In this document: piece by piece, positions 1-7,212 of the stretch
Numbering within the stretch: the first letter of the stretch is position 1
How the letters are laid out: every line of letters starts with the position of its first letter
Assembly: GCA_020632915.1 (NCBI GenBank)
Contig: JACKEP010000008.1
Coordinates: 62,001 to 126,000 of the forward strand
Reading direction: 5' to 3'
Source: Alphaproteobacteria bacterium
Lineage (GTDB): Bacteria > Myxococcota_A > UBA796 > GCA-2862545
Length of the DNA stretch: 64,000 nt
The notes under the pieces: model-generated
Database searches by the model: none
Seen by the model: the letters and a program-made list of their open reading frames with translations, nothing else
What the model was told of the DNA's origin: nothing
Made by a program: the position numbers and the translations under genes

Positions 1-814
1 GGGCGTTCTCGGCGTCGGGGCCGAAGTTCCACGGGCCCGACCAGCGCGCCGGATCGTGGAGCAGCCGGGCGGCGAGCAGCAGGTAGCCGCTGACGGGCTC
101 GAGCACGTGCTGCCACGGGCGCTGCGCGTGGGGACGGCGCACGGGGATCGGCTGGCCGTCGGAGAGGGCGCGGATCGCGTCGGGCACGATGCGGTCGGCC
201 GCCCAGTCGCCGCCGCCGATCACGTTGCCGGCGCGCACCGTGACCGCGCCGATGCCGTCGCGCTGCGCGAAGAACGAGCGCTGGTAGGCGGCGAACACGA
301 GCTCGGCCGCACCCTTGGACGCCGAGTAGGGGTCGTGGCCGCCCATCGGGTCGGTCTCGCGGTAGCCCCACACCCACTCGCGGTTGTCGTAGCACTTGTC
401 GCTGGTGACGTTGACCAGCGCCCGCACGCAGCCGTGGGCCCGCACGGCCTCGAGCACGTTGACCGTGCCGCCGACGTTGGTGTCGAACGTCTCCTTGGGA
501 TCGGCGTACGACCGCAGCACCAGGGGCTGGGCGGCGGCGTGGATCACCACCTCGGGGCTGGTGGCGGCGAAGCAGGCCGACACGGCGTCGGCGTCGCGGA
601 CGTCGCCCACGGTGTGGGACGCGAGCACGGCCTGCACGCCGGCGACGTCGAACAGGCTCGGCGTGGTGTCGGGCGGCAGCGCGAAGCCGTGGACCTCGGC
701 GCCGAGGCGATGCAGCCAGTGGCACAGCCAGCTGCCCTTGAAGCCGGTGTGGCCGGTCACCAGCACGCGGCGCCCGCGCAGCGCGGTGGCCAGCTCCGCT
801 TCGTGCCAGCTCAT
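1..814 (-). CDS. rfbG: CDP-glucose 4,6-dehydratase, 3' end cut by the window
   Basis: This is an extended short-chain dehydrogenase that would convert CDP-glucose to CDP-4-keto-6-deoxyglucose for dideoxy- or deoxyhexose synthesis in surface polysaccharide. The N-terminus carries the nucleotide-binding motif TGHTGFKGSWL (about residues 20-30), typical of RfbG rather than of dTDP-glucose dehydratases. The catalytic YSASK motif follows GGHDP near residue 160, and a GNVIGGGDW stretch is characteristic of the family. The start ATG at 814 overlaps the stop of the upstream gtrA-like gene by 4 bp, so the two are translationally coupled. About 271 residues are present; the C-terminal quarter lies outside the window. 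The assignment rests on motifs; a related nucleotide-sugar dehydratase is the main alternative. Confidence 0.88.
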   Translation of the reverse strand, partial: MSWHEAELATALRGRRVLVTGHTGFKGSWLCHWLHRLGAEVHGFALPPDTTPSLFDVAGVQAVLASHTVGDVRDADAVSACFAATSPEVVIHAAAQPLVLRSYADPKETFDTNVGGTVNVLEAVRAHGCVRALVNVTSDKCYDNREWVWGYRETDPMGGHDPYSASKGAAELVFAAYQRSFFAQRDGIGAVTVRAGNVIGGGDWAADRIVPDAIRALSDGQPIPVRRPHAQRPWQHVLEPVSGYLLLAARLLHDPARWSGPWNFGPDAENA

Positions 815-1245
815 CGGGGCTCCTCGGAGGGGGCGGCGCGTCGGTGGACGCGGAAGGTGACGAAGTAGTTGCCCACGTACGACACCACGGCGATCGTGCC
901 CAGCGCCACCCCCTGCGCCAGCCACGGCGGCAGCCCGACCCCGTCGACCAGCAGCGGCAGCAGCCCGAGGTTGAGGAGGAACGTGACGCCGTAGACGCCG
1001 AGGAAGCGCAGCACCGACCCGGCGCCGGTGTCGCCGTCGTGGAACACGAACAGGCGCTGGCAGACGTAGGCGTTGGCCACCGCCACGACGTGGGTCGGCA
1101 GCAGGGCGAACAGGTAGTGCAGGTCCAGGCGGCGGGTGAGCCACAGGAAGCCGAGGAACGCGAGGTAGCCGAACGCCGTGTTCCACAGGCCCACGGCGAG
1201 GAAGCGCAGCGTGCGGTCGCGGGGCGTGAGGGGGGCGGTAGCCAC
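811..1245 (-). CDS. GtrA-family membrane protein
   Basis: This 144-residue protein has four hydrophobic segments (about residues 14-34, 42-62, 79-98 and 107-128). It also shows the GtrA hallmarks: an N-terminal RFLAVGLWNTAFGY stretch and a C-terminal NYFVTFRV stretch. GtrA proteins are small inner-membrane proteins thought to flip polyprenyl-phosphate-linked sugars for modification of polysaccharides or teichoic acids. Its stop overlaps the start of the CDP-glucose dehydratase (ATGA), which supports a joint role in surface glycan synthesis. The ATG at 1245 is chosen because it gives a normal GtrA N-terminus. No glycosyltransferase partner is visible in the window; it could lie beyond the left edge. 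Confidence 0.88.
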   Translation of the reverse strand: MATAPLTPRDRTLRFLAVGLWNTAFGYLAFLGFLWLTRRLDLHYLFALLPTHVVAVANAYVCQRLFVFHDGDTGAGSVLRFLGVYGVTFLLNLGLLPLLVDGVGLPPWLAQGVALGTIAVVSYVGNYFVTFRVHRRAAPSEEPR

Positions 1246-1303
1246 GTCGGATCCTCGGTTCGCGCGGCACGTACTCCGCTACGGCCCCTTCCGCCGTCCC
1301 CCG

Positions 1304-1401
1304 GATCCCGATCCCGATCCCGATCCCGATCCCGATCCCCTGGCGCCGGTCCTGTCGGGCTCGGGCTCGGGCACGGGCTCGGGCTCGGGAACGGGAACGG
1401 G
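1304..1401. repeat. Two hexanucleotide tandem arrays
   Basis: Six uninterrupted copies of GATCCC occupy 1304-1339. Seven copies of a GGGCTC-type unit (variants GGGCAC and GGGAAC) occupy 1357-1401. Both lie in the gap between gtrA and the cyanovirin-like gene. One frame reads as Asp-Pro and Ser-Gly repeats on the plus strand, and a 47-codon frame (1279-1422) reads as Pro-Glu and Gly-Ser repeats on the minus strand. No good start context is present, so I treat it as non-coding repeat DNA. Such arrays are prone to slippage. Confidence 0.8.
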
Positions 1402-1516
1402 TTTCTGTTCGGTGACACCCATGCGGATCCAGCGACACCCGGTGTCGCCGTCCCCCTAGCGGATGTGGTTGAATAGAGGTTCACCATCGACGCCACGTCC
1501 AGCTGGGGAGCCTCAC

Positions 1517-2224
1517 GTGCGACGAGAAACACCGCGAGGGCGACAACGACACGGAGCCCGCGCGCCGCTCGGGGCGGTGGCCCTGGGGCTGCTGCTCGGC
1601 GCCGTCGGGGTGGCCCAGGCCGCGCCGCCCGTGCCCGAGGGCCCGTTCCGCACGAGCTGTGCGCCGTGCACGATGACGGCGGTGGGCACGGTGGGCACGA
1701 TGCTCGGCTGCATGTGCGGTCCGGCCGACGCCCAGGTGCCGGCGTCGCTCTACCTGCCCGGTGGTCGCTGCGACGCGCCGATCGTGTTCGCCGACGGGGA
1801 GCTGTCGTGCGGACCGGCCGCCACGCAGGCGTCGTCGCCGCCGCCCCGGGCCTCCGCGCCCGACAGCCAGGTGGCGCTGGCCGACCCCGTCGCCCCCCGT
1901 CGCGACGTCGGCGGACCGCGCACGTCCGAGCTGTCGGCCTCCCGCCTGCGCCTGGCCGCGCTCGGTGCGGTCTCCGTGGCGCCCGCGCAGGCCGCTGCCG
2001 ATGCCGTGCTGTCGGTCGACGCCTGGAACGCGCTCGGCAACGCGCCGATCCGCCTGGCCCCGCTCGACTGCGTGGTCACCGAGGACGGCACGATGGCGTG
2101 CATGTGCCCGCGCACGAACGGCCTGCCCGCGAGCCCCAGCGTCGACCACCTCAAGGGCGATCCGTCGGCGTGGACGTGCGGCTGCACCGACAAGGCCGGA
2201 CTGGTCTGCGTCGCGGAGCCGTGA
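1517..2224 (+). CDS. Secreted cyanovirin-N-homology-like protein
   Basis: I place the start at the GTG at 1517, which follows a TGGGGAG ribosome site (about 1503-1510) and opens directly onto an arginine-rich signal peptide ending AVGVAQA-APP. The mature protein of roughly 200 residues has a CVNH-like segment (about residues 44-95). It follows the order FxxSC, a hydrophobic-Cys strand, then SLyLxxxxC and IxxxxGxLxCG, which matches the usual CVNH consensus. A second, more divergent Cys-rich half (about 170-235) may be another copy. CVNH domains are small mannose-binding lectins, so a surface or secreted carbohydrate-binding role is plausible. The Cys-rich composition (about ten Cys) fits disulfides in an exported protein. 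The fold assignment is by eye and moderate. Confidence 0.6.
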   Translation: MRRETPRGRQRHGARAPLGAVALGLLLGAVGVAQAAPPVPEGPFRTSCAPCTMTAVGTVGTMLGCMCGPADAQVPASLYLPGGRCDAPIVFADGELSCGPAATQASSPPPRASAPDSQVALADPVAPRRDVGGPRTSELSASRLRLAALGAVSVAPAQAAADAVLSVDAWNALGNAPIRLAPLDCVVTEDGTMACMCPRTNGLPASPSVDHLKGDPSAWTCGCTDKAGLVCVAEP

Positions 2225-2294
2225 CGGGCGGTCCCCGGGAGCGAGGTTGACCGGCCGGGGTCGGCGTGCGAACAGGCACCCCGATGGAGGCCGG

Positions 2295-4172
2295 ATGGCG
2301 TCACGTTCCCTGCTGCTGCCCGTGGTCGCGCTCGCCGCGACGTGGGCGGCGTTCGCGGGGGACCAGCCACGCGTGCGCACGGTCGAGCAGCCGGTGGAGG
2401 CCGCCCACCTCGAGCTCGACGTCGGTCGCCTCTACGCCGGCTACCCGGCCACCTTCGAGGTGCGGGGCGGTCACCCCGGCGACGGCGTCGGCTTCGCCAT
2501 CGACACCCAGAAGCCCGGCGACGGTCCGTGCCCGCCGCGGTTCAGCGGCATGTGCCTGGGCCTGCGCGACCCCAAGTTCGTCGCCGAGGGCGTGATCGGG
2601 CCCGACGGCACCGCGCGCGTCGAGGTGGAGGTGCCCGAGAACGCCGACGGCCGCTACGCCGTGCAGGCGCTCGTGAAGCACCCGGGCGCGCCGGCGGCGT
2701 CGGACGTGGTGGTCGCGCCCGTGGTGCCCTACGCCACCGACTCCGACGGCGACGGCCTGCGCGACGGCCTCGAGTGGCACCGCGGGCTCGATCCCCGTCG
2801 CGCCGACAGCGACGGCGACGGCCTCGACGACCGGCTCGAGCTGCGCGTGCTCAAGACCGACCCGCTGTCGCCCGACAGCGACGGCGACGGCCTGCTCGAC
2901 GCGGTGGAGCACCACGAACTGCGCACCGATCCGGCCAACCCGGACACCGACGGCGACGGGGCGTGGGACGGTCGTGAAGTCGAGTTCGGTACTGATCCGC
3001 GCGAGCCCGACACCGACGCCGACGGCATCCCGGACGGGGTCGACCTGCACCCGCTGAGCCCCGACCGGCGCGACCCCTTCCGCATCCGCGACGAGATCGC
3101 CTCCGACCCGACGTCCTCTCTCCCCGATCCGGAGTTCGACGAGGTCCACCAGCGCATCGTGTGGCACTCGATGTCCGGCCACGAGATGTGGGTGGCCGGG
3201 ATCGACCCGCACACCGGCGTGTTCGTGCCCCGCGACGGCAAGGGCGACCTCATCGACGTCGACGTCAGCCCCATCGCCGCCGGCAAGAACGGACCGGAGT
3301 GGGCGCTGTCCGACAAGGGTGCCCAGGTCGACTACATCGTCGACGACGGCGGGGAGTGGGTGCTCTGGCACGCGTGGGAGACCTCTCCCCACCACTGGGC
3401 CAAGGAGCAGATGCCCGGCGCGCGCTCCGTGGGCACCACGCCCTACGGCACCATGGTCGACGGCGACCCGCGCCCGTTCGTCTCCTTCAACCGCAACGGC
3501 CGCGAGGACCCGATCTCCGGCTGGCGCGAGATCCTCGACGGCGGCACCTACGAGGTGCTCCCCGACTGGCTCGGCACCATCGACGCCCGCCCGGTCAGCG
3601 GCATGCGCCTGCTCACCGGCAGCGCCCCCCACGGTCCCGCCGGGTGGCGCCAGATCTGGCTGTACGACCTCGACAGCAAGGCCGTCGACTTCATCACCGA
3701 CGACCCCGCCCACAAGTTCGACGGCTTCGTGTGGCGCGCCCCGGAGTTCGGCGGCCGGCGGGTGGTCGCCGCGGCCCGGGGCCTCGAGGAGGACGCCTAC
3801 ACCGAGATCGCGGTCTACCTGGAGACCGACGACGGCTGGGAGCTGGTGCACGAGATCCCGATGCCGTTCGGCTACCCCTACGTCGTGTCCCCCGAGCCGT
3901 TCGTCTACGCCGGCCACTCCTACGTCAGCTACCTGGCGAGCACCGGCGGGCGGAACTTCGACAACGGCGAGGCCAGCGTGTGGATCGCCTCGATCGACCC
4001 CGACGTGGGCATCGTGCGCCGGGTGAGCGGGGGCGACGTCGGCGTGCGCAAGGATCCGGAGTCCTACACGGGCGGCGACCGGCCGTGGGTGTACTACTCC
4101 GAGGTCACCGACGATCGAACCAGGATCATCCATCGTTGTGAGCTGGGCCTGGGCCGTCGTCCCGCCGAGTGA
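2295..4172 (+). CDS. Secreted protein with thrombospondin type 3 calcium repeats and a propeller-like C-terminus
   Basis: The 625-residue product starts at ATG 2295 behind GGAGG (2286-2290) and has a signal peptide (MASRSLLLPVVALAATWAAFAG). After an N-terminal beta-domain there are five Asp-rich repeats of the form D[ST]D[GA]DGxxD between about residues 149 and 255. These are typical of thrombospondin type 3 calcium-binding repeats in bacterial surface proteins. The C-terminal ~350 residues are rich in aromatic residues with repeated WI/VxxxD strands, suggesting a beta-propeller, but no family is recognised. The likely location is periplasm, outer surface or secreted. It lies downstream of the cyanovirin-like gene with a 70 bp gap, so joint transcription is possible. 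Confidence 0.8.
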   Translation: MASRSLLLPVVALAATWAAFAGDQPRVRTVEQPVEAAHLELDVGRLYAGYPATFEVRGGHPGDGVGFAIDTQKPGDGPCPPRFSGMCLGLRDPKFVAEGVIGPDGTARVEVEVPENADGRYAVQALVKHPGAPAASDVVVAPVVPYATDSDGDGLRDGLEWHRGLDPRRADSDGDGLDDRLELRVLKTDPLSPDSDGDGLLDAVEHHELRTDPANPDTDGDGAWDGREVEFGTDPREPDTDADGIPDGVDLHPLSPDRRDPFRIRDEIASDPTSSLPDPEFDEVHQRIVWHSMSGHEMWVAGIDPHTGVFVPRDGKGDLIDVDVSPIAAGKNGPEWALSDKGAQVDYIVDDGGEWVLWHAWETSPHHWAKEQMPGARSVGTTPYGTMVDGDPRPFVSFNRNGREDPISGWREILDGGTYEVLPDWLGTIDARPVSGMRLLTGSAPHGPAGWRQIWLYDLDSKAVDFITDDPAHKFDGFVWRAPEFGGRRVVAAARGLEEDAYTEIAVYLETDDGWELVHEIPMPFGYPYVVSPEPFVYAGHSYVSYLASTGGRNFDNGEASVWIASIDPDVGIVRRVSGGDVGVRKDPESYTGGDRPWVYYSEVTDDRTRIIHRCELGLGRRPAE

Positions 4173-4314
4173 CGCGCAGCCGCCCCGGCCGGATCCGGTC
4201 CCCCGGATCGCGCCGCAACGCCCCACCTGCCACGGCGCACCGGACATTTCGGTCAACCGCCCGACGCGTCGTCCGATTCCCTCCCCACGACGCGCGACCC
4301 GTTCGGTACGCGTC

Positions 4315-4332
4315 GCGCCGCCCTCGCGGCGC
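4315..4332 (+). promoter_or_regulatory. Leader hairpin upstream of the GTPase operon
   Basis: A perfect 7 bp stem GCGCCGC/GCGGCGC with a CCTC loop lies 20 bp before the GTPase start codon and just upstream of its GGGGAG ribosome site (4344-4349). It could shield or expose the ribosome site in a 5' leader, or be fortuitous in GC-rich DNA. Confidence 0.35.
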
Positions 4333-4352
4333 CTCGAAGTGTTGGGGAGATC

Positions 4353-4961
4353 ATGGCGACGGTGAACTGGCGGACCCGGTCCCTGCGACTCAAGATCGTC
4401 TACTACGGTCCGGGCATGTGCGGGAAGACGACCAACCTGCAGGCGCTCCACGGGCGCTTCGCCGGCGATCAGCGCGGCGCGTTGGTCAAGCTCGACACCG
4501 AGACCGAGCGCACGCTGTTCTTCGACTACTTCCCGGCCAACGTCGGGCGCGTCGGCGGGCTGGACGTGCAGGTCGACCTGTACACGGTCCCCGGGCAGAG
4601 CTTCTACAACGCCACCCGCAAGGCCGTGCTCGACAAGGTCGACGGCATCGTGTTCGTGGCCGACTCCGCGCGTCGCCGCGAGACCGCCAACGTGGTCTCG
4701 CTGCGCAACCTCAAGGAGAACCTCGCGACCTACGGGCGCCACCTCGCCGACGTGCCGCACGTGTTCCAGTGGAACAAGCGGGACGGCGCCGACGCGCTGC
4801 CGGTCGAGACGCTCCAGCGCGCGCTCAACCCCGACGGCCGTCCGGCCTTCGAGGCGGTCGCCAGCAACGGCGAGGGCGTGTGGGAGACGCAGGCCGCGGT
4901 CATCCAGGACGTGCTCAAGGCCCTCCGTGAGGAGGCGAAGGTCGCACGGAGCCATGGCTGA
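4353..4961 (+). CDS. MglA-type Ras-like small GTPase
   Basis: This 202-residue protein has the P-loop GPGMCGKTT (residues 19-27), a TVPGQ switch II motif (78-82, MglA-like, where Ras has DxxGQ), and NKRD (141-144) for guanine recognition. It also has the TRKAVL...DGIVFVADS stretch typical of MglA. MglA-family GTPases set front-rear polarity and gliding or pilus motility in myxobacteria and act as cytoplasmic switches elsewhere. It heads a five-gene module: its last 8 bp overlap the DUF4388 gene. No MglB (roadblock) gene is adjacent, so its GTPase-activating partner is unknown. This looks like a paralogous MglA-like GTPase rather than the canonical mglBA motility pair. Confidence 0.92.
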   Translation: MATVNWRTRSLRLKIVYYGPGMCGKTTNLQALHGRFAGDQRGALVKLDTETERTLFFDYFPANVGRVGGLDVQVDLYTVPGQSFYNATRKAVLDKVDGIVFVADSARRRETANVVSLRNLKENLATYGRHLADVPHVFQWNKRDGADALPVETLQRALNPDGRPAFEAVASNGEGVWETQAAVIQDVLKALREEAKVARSHG

Positions 4962-5829
4962 CGTCCTCTCCGGCGATCTGCGCGCCATCCAGGTGGTCTC
5001 GGTGCTCCAGCTCGTGGAGTCCGAGGGCCTGACCGGGCGGCTGCACCTGGGGGTCGACGCCGTCGACTTCCTCGGCGGGCAGCCCGTGTCGGTCACCACC
5101 GGCAGCTACGACGGCGTGGAGGCGATCCGCCGGCTCGTCGAGCGGCGGGTCGGTGCGTTCCGCTTCGACCAGGACGCCGCCGTCGACGGCGAGCCGATCG
5201 GCAGCGTGATGAGCCTCGTGATGCAGGCCCTGCGGGTGCAGGACGACTGGCTCCAGCTCCGCGCGCGCTGCCTGACCCACCCGCACGACAAGCCGCGCCC
5301 GCCGCGGTCGACGCTGCTGCCGCTGTGGTCCGCGCTCGACGGCCGTCGCACCCTCGCCGAGGCCGTGGTCACCGCCGGTGCTTCGGTGGCGCTGGTCGTC
5401 GACGACATCAAGGACGCCCTCGACCGTGGCTGGCTGTTCGACGCGTCGAGCCCGGACGAGGCCCGCGCCGCACGCGCCGAGCTCGGCGAGGACGCCCTCG
5501 AGGAGCCCGACGCCCCCGTCGTGGACGCCTACGAGGACGAGGCCCCCGAGCCGTCGTCCATCGACCGCGAGATCGTGGCGGAGGTGCCGGCGCCGCCGCC
5601 CACCCAGCCCTACCACGCGCTGTCGTACGCCGAGTGCATGGAGCGCGCGCAGGATCTCCTCGAGGCCGAGCAGTGGCTCGCCGCCGAGCCACTTCTCCTG
5701 CGGGCGCTCGAAGTCCGACCGAATGACCGTGTGGTGGGCCTCGTGCTCCACCGCGTGCAGGCCGTGCTGGCCAGGCTCCATCCGGAGCGCACCCCCCACT
5801 TCGATCACGCCGCCGGGAGGTCTCCGTGA
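4954..5829 (+). CDS. DUF4388/PATAN-domain protein, GTPase partner
   Basis: The start is ATG 4954, inside the end of the GTPase gene (8 bp overlap). Residues 1-100 match the DUF4388/PATAN pattern: LSGDLRAIQVVSVLQLVESEGLTG, then strands around a GQPV turn and the helix EAIRRLVERRVGAFRF. PATAN domains are found in signalling proteins alongside receiver domains and GTPases and are thought to mediate protein interactions. Residues 100-210 are less clear. About residues 222-291 resemble one or two tetratricopeptide-like helices (SYAECMERAQDLLEAEQWLAAEPLLLRALEVRPND). The product is cytoplasmic and 291 residues long. The overlap with the GTPase gene suggests stoichiometric synthesis and a direct complex. 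Confidence 0.82.
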   Translation: MADVLSGDLRAIQVVSVLQLVESEGLTGRLHLGVDAVDFLGGQPVSVTTGSYDGVEAIRRLVERRVGAFRFDQDAAVDGEPIGSVMSLVMQALRVQDDWLQLRARCLTHPHDKPRPPRSTLLPLWSALDGRRTLAEAVVTAGASVALVVDDIKDALDRGWLFDASSPDEARAARAELGEDALEEPDAPVVDAYEDEAPEPSSIDREIVAEVPAPPPTQPYHALSYAECMERAQDLLEAEQWLAAEPLLLRALEVRPNDRVVGLVLHRVQAVLARLHPERTPHFDHAAGRSP

Positions 5830-6608
5830 GCCTTCGCGACTTCGACTTCGACGACGTCGAGCTGGAAGGGCTCTTCGACGCCTCCGTGTCCAGCAACCGC
5901 CCGCCCGAGCGCGCCCGCGATCTGGTGGACCTGGGCCGCGAGATGGTCGACCCCTACCTCGACGTCATCGCCGGGTACGTCCGCGATCGCCTCCGTCACC
6001 TGGGTGACGTGGCCGACGACGCGATCGACGCGGCGGTCGAGACCCTGCTGACGCTGACCATGGGCACGGGCGACGAGCGCCTGTTCGCCCACCTGCAGCA
6101 CCTGTCGTCGCTGAGCCGTGCCGCGCCCGTCGGGCGGGCGTCGGTGGACCGCTGGCGGGTGGCCCTGCGGCAGTGGACCGAGGACATGGCGGCCGAGCTG
6201 GGCCCGATCCGGGGCGCGCGCTTCCGTCAGCTCGTCGACACCGAGACGGGCACCACCGCGCTGCTCGACGAGCTGGGCGGGATCCGCGGCATGGGCCCGC
6301 GTCGCCTGCAGCGGCTGTACTGCGCCGGCCTGTACACGGTGGACGCGGTGCTGTCGGTCGAGGCCGACGAGATGGCGGCGGTGTCGGGCGTGCCCCGGGT
6401 GCTCTGCGACACCGTCCGCACGACCACCGCGATGTTCAAGGAGCAGGCCGTGACCCGCGGCGTGTCGCGCCTGGAGCGCGACGCGGCCGACCTGGAGCGC
6501 GCGCTGACCCGAGGAGACCGCATCGACTCCGGCGACCTGAGCCGGCTGCTCGCTGCGCACGATCGACTGTCCCGCATGGTGCACGACCTGGCACGAGGAG
6601 GGGTGTGA
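5826..6608 (+). CDS. Helix-hairpin-helix protein of the GTPase module
   Basis: The 260-residue product starts at GTG 5826, overlapping the preceding stop (GTGA). Residues about 145-195 contain two helix-hairpin-helix-like turns: LGGIRGMGPRRLQRLYCAGL, and EMAAVSGVPRVLCDTVR after it. This is the arrangement seen in tandem HhH DNA-binding domains. The N-terminal 140 residues are helical and not recognised; the last 60 are a predicted coiled coil (SRLERDAADLERAL). Tandem HhH usually means sequence-independent DNA binding, but the fold can also bind proteins. Its downstream neighbour starts on the last base of this gene's stop, so the module is one transcript. Confidence 0.72.
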   Translation: MSLRDFDFDDVELEGLFDASVSSNRPPERARDLVDLGREMVDPYLDVIAGYVRDRLRHLGDVADDAIDAAVETLLTLTMGTGDERLFAHLQHLSSLSRAAPVGRASVDRWRVALRQWTEDMAAELGPIRGARFRQLVDTETGTTALLDELGGIRGMGPRRLQRLYCAGLYTVDAVLSVEADEMAAVSGVPRVLCDTVRTTTAMFKEQAVTRGVSRLERDAADLERALTRGDRIDSGDLSRLLAAHDRLSRMVHDLARGGV

Positions 6609-7150
6609 TGAACTGGAGTGAGCTGATCCATGAGGTCGCGCAGCGCACGGGTCAGTCCGTGACCGTGACCCGCGAGGTGCTCGCCGCCTTCGAGGACGTC
6701 GCCGCCGACGCGATCGCCGAGGGTGGCTCGGTGCGGGTGCCCGCGCTGGGCACCCTGGGCAGCAAGTGGCGCAAGCCGCGCACGGTGCGGTCGATCACCG
6801 ACCACCAGGCGATGTACCTCGACGGTCGCCACGTCCCGACGTTCCGGCCGTCCGCGGCCCTGCGTCGCCGGCTCGAGGGGCTGACGCCCCAGAACTGGCG
6901 CGAGGACGCCCACCAGGAGGCGTGGCGCATGGCCGACACGCTGGTGGACGACCTGTTCCTGTACCACGCCCACATGGCGCCCGCGGTCGACGCCGACGCC
7001 GACCCGTCGGACGTCGAGGCCCACTGTGCCGGCGCCTTCGGGCCGCTGTGGGAGCGCGTGGTGTCCACGTACCAGCAGGTGGTCCCGGCGCACGTCCGCA
7101 CGCGCGCTGCCTACCTCGGCATGGCTGCCCAGCGTCGCCTGGCGGCTTGA
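6608..7150 (+). CDS. HU-fold protein with a C-terminal extension
   Basis: ATG 6608 shares one base with the preceding stop (TGATG). Residues 1-95 follow the HU/IHF fold: an N-terminal helix pair (WSELIHEVAQRTGQSVTVTREVLAAFEDVAADAI), then GGSVRVPALGTL in place of the usual GekVeipGFGtF. The C-terminal beta-arm ends in VPTFRPSAALRRRL, which matches the FkpgkaLk signature. The beta-arm lacks the NPRTG motif of true HU. Residues 96-180 are an added acidic and aromatic helical domain. HU proteins bend DNA as dimers, and HU-like domains with extensions are also known as structural or signalling adaptors. Whether this one binds DNA is open. Confidence 0.72.
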   Translation: MNWSELIHEVAQRTGQSVTVTREVLAAFEDVAADAIAEGGSVRVPALGTLGSKWRKPRTVRSITDHQAMYLDGRHVPTFRPSAALRRRLEGLTPQNWREDAHQEAWRMADTLVDDLFLYHAHMAPAVDADADPSDVEAHCAGAFGPLWERVVSTYQQVVPAHVRTRAAYLGMAAQRRLAA

Positions 7151-7212
7151 GCTCGACCGTGTCGGAGCGCCCCCGTCCTCCGACCTCCGCGGAACCGTCC
7201 GAGAGGAATCCG

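Noticed and set aside
1279..1422. A 47-codon minus-strand frame with Pro-Glu and Gly-Ser repeats
   Set aside because: It is produced by the hexanucleotide arrays and has no convincing ribosome site or conserved part.
4353..4961. Canonical motility gene mglA
   Set aside because: There is no mglB upstream, and the gene heads a different conserved-looking module; I keep only MglA-type.
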